A stretch of DNA of 6,805 nt from Selenomonadaceae bacterium (lineage in GTDB: Bacteria; Bacillota; Negativicutes; Selenomonadales; Selenomonadaceae): contig JAFUTM010000228.1 of assembly GCA_017484235.1 (NCBI GenBank), forward strand, positions 1 to 6,805, given 5' to 3'. The position numbers were made by a program, and so were the translations under genes. How positions within the stretch are numbered: the stretch's first letter is position 1; every line of letters begins with the position of its first letter. The notes under the pieces were generated by a model. It saw nothing but the letters and a program-made list of their open reading frames with translations. It did no database searches and was not told where the DNA came from. Shown here one piece after another: positions 6,186-6,805 of the stretch.

Positions 6186-6416
6186 GTGATGTATACGGAA
6201 AATCCTGACATTTTAGCTGAATTCGATGAGTTGCCATATACTAAAAAGGTTTGTTTTGTGCCATTTGAAACTAATTTAGATTCTGGTTTTTATATTCCAC
6301 CTGATTTAGTTCGTGGACGAAAGTTCGGAGAAGTAGTTACTGACATTGCGCGTGGTGGAATAATTTATTATGATTTATGGGACATGTTAATTTATGGAAA
6401 GAAAACAACAATTTAA
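6186..6416 (+). pseudogene. C-terminal fragment of the DUF1919 gene
   Basis: Open from GTG 6186 (or ATG 6189), with in-frame family sequence extending back to about 6135. It holds MYTENPDILAEFDELPY, KKVCFVPF and the closing YYDLWDMLIYGKK. It ends at TAA 6414-6416, 23 bases inside rlmB. With no start signal of its own, it is a piece of the interrupted gene rather than a separate gene. Confidence 0.7.
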
Positions 6417-6805
6417 TAAAAATAAACTTAACCCTAAGAATGAAAAGCATCTGACGAATAATGAGGATATAATTATTGGGCGCAACGCAATTATGGAGGC
6501 ATTGAAAGCCGGTCGCAGAGTCAATCGTTTACTGATTGCAGACGGAAGTCGTGATGGTTCCGTGCAAAAAATTATTTCTTTGGCAAAAGAAGCCGGCGTC
6601 ATTTTTGAGACTGTTCCGCGTGATAGAATTGATAAACTGGTGGCTGGTCAGAATCATCAAGGTATATTGGCTTACTCTTCACCAGTTGAATATTCAACGC
6701 TTGATGAGATTATACAACTTGCAAATGACAGAAATGAGTTGCCGTTTATACTCTTGCTTGATGAGATTGAAGACCCTCATAATTTCGGCGCAATCCTTAG
6801 AACGG
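6394..6805 (+). CDS. rlmB: 23S rRNA (guanosine-2'-O-)-methyltransferase RlmB, 5' part
   Basis: Partial; 137 codons before the window ends. SpoU/TrmH-family SAM-dependent enzyme; the E. coli member 2'-O-methylates G2251 of 23S rRNA. A basic, Asn-rich leader of about 23 residues precedes the L30e-like RNA-binding domain, which opens IIGRNAIMEALKAGR and continues through VNRLLIADG and GQNHQGILAYSSP. The SpoU domain then begins with motif 1, LLLDEIEDPHNFGAILRT; D127, N130 and R136 are the conserved DPxN...R positions. ATG 6394 is the only plausible start, with GGGA at 6379-6382 as a distant ribosome binding site. It lies 23 bases inside the end of the DUF1919 gene, so translation may have been coupled to it. 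Functionally it pairs with MrnC: both act on 23S rRNA. Confidence 0.94.
   Translation, partial: MERKQQFNKNKLNPKNEKHLTNNEDIIIGRNAIMEALKAGRRVNRLLIADGSRDGSVQKIISLAKEAGVIFETVPRDRIDKLVAGQNHQGILAYSSPVEYSTLDEIIQLANDRNELPFILLLDEIEDPHNFGAILRT

Larger units (their letters stand above)
5496..6416 (+). pseudogene. DUF1919 polysaccharide-associated protein, interrupted by two frameshifts
   Basis: One gene in three pieces: 5496-5627 (43 codons, stops at TGA), 5650-6165 and about 6126-6416. Reading eight instead of nine C at 5611-5619 joins the first to the second (TPPTSEADHN). Reading six instead of five A at 6136-6140 joins the second to the third (ARKKWEERRLRINW). The shifts cancel and give about 306 residues. 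The N-terminal part (VILWINSPDSQF, then VIVVVD) resembles the small Rossmann-like domain I recall before DUF1919. The DUF1919 core follows: LSILSMNCWGGIIYH, FLSPTINMF, then W..R..RINW and LPYTKKVCFVPF, ending YYDLWDMLIYGKK. Such genes usually lie in capsule or exopolysaccharide loci; the exact function is unknown. It may be a decayed gene, a phase-OFF state, or a homopolymer sequencing error. Confidence 0.85.

Overview
The window is a tightly packed stretch of low-GC DNA with every recognisable gene on the + strand and no convincing terminator. The gene set and order (ispD, ispF, cysE, cysS, mrnC, then rlmB) are typical of Bacillota. The cysteinyl-tRNA synthetase signature (CCGVTPYN before HIGN) and the general protein style make me lean to Negativicutes, but that comes from memory of family sequences and was not checked.

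Layout. Positions 1-682 hold the C-terminal part of a Cof-type HAD hydrolase whose start lies before the window. It overlaps ispD (682-1377) by one base. ispD is followed almost immediately by ispF (about 1379-1852), so two methylerythritol-phosphate (isoprenoid) pathway genes sit together. After 33 bases comes cysE (serine acetyltransferase, 1886-2770), with an unusual insert and a long C-terminal tail. After 30 more bases comes cysS (2801-4309). mrnC (Mini-ribonuclease III, 4314-4733) starts 4 bases after cysS. The last gene is the 5' part of rlmB (23S rRNA 2'-O-methyltransferase, from 6394), which runs out of the window.

Between mrnC and rlmB, genes that would be expected to be adjacent or nearly so, lies about 1.66 kb of accessory DNA in two parts. 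The first is a two-gene toxin-antitoxin-like pair: a small coiled-coil protein (4739-5008) overlapping a VapC-like PIN-domain RNase (5001-5396). The second is a DUF1919 (polysaccharide-associated) gene spanning 5496-6416. It is broken twice, once at a run of nine C (5611-5619) and once at a run of five A (6136-6140). The two shifts have opposite sign, and correcting both gives one continuous protein of about 306 residues.

The main structural surprise is that the 3' end of mrnC (4681-4728) occurs a second time just before the DUF1919 gene (5441-5488). The match is ungapped, 39 of 48 bases, and includes a perfect 20-base match. The second copy still reads in frame as an MrnC tail ending in TAA. 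The toxin-antitoxin pair is therefore bracketed by two versions of the mrnC 3' end, which suggests it arrived by recombination at that site. The other leading observations are the poly-C tract as a possible phase-variation switch and the antitoxin candidate that lacks any recognisable DNA-binding fold.
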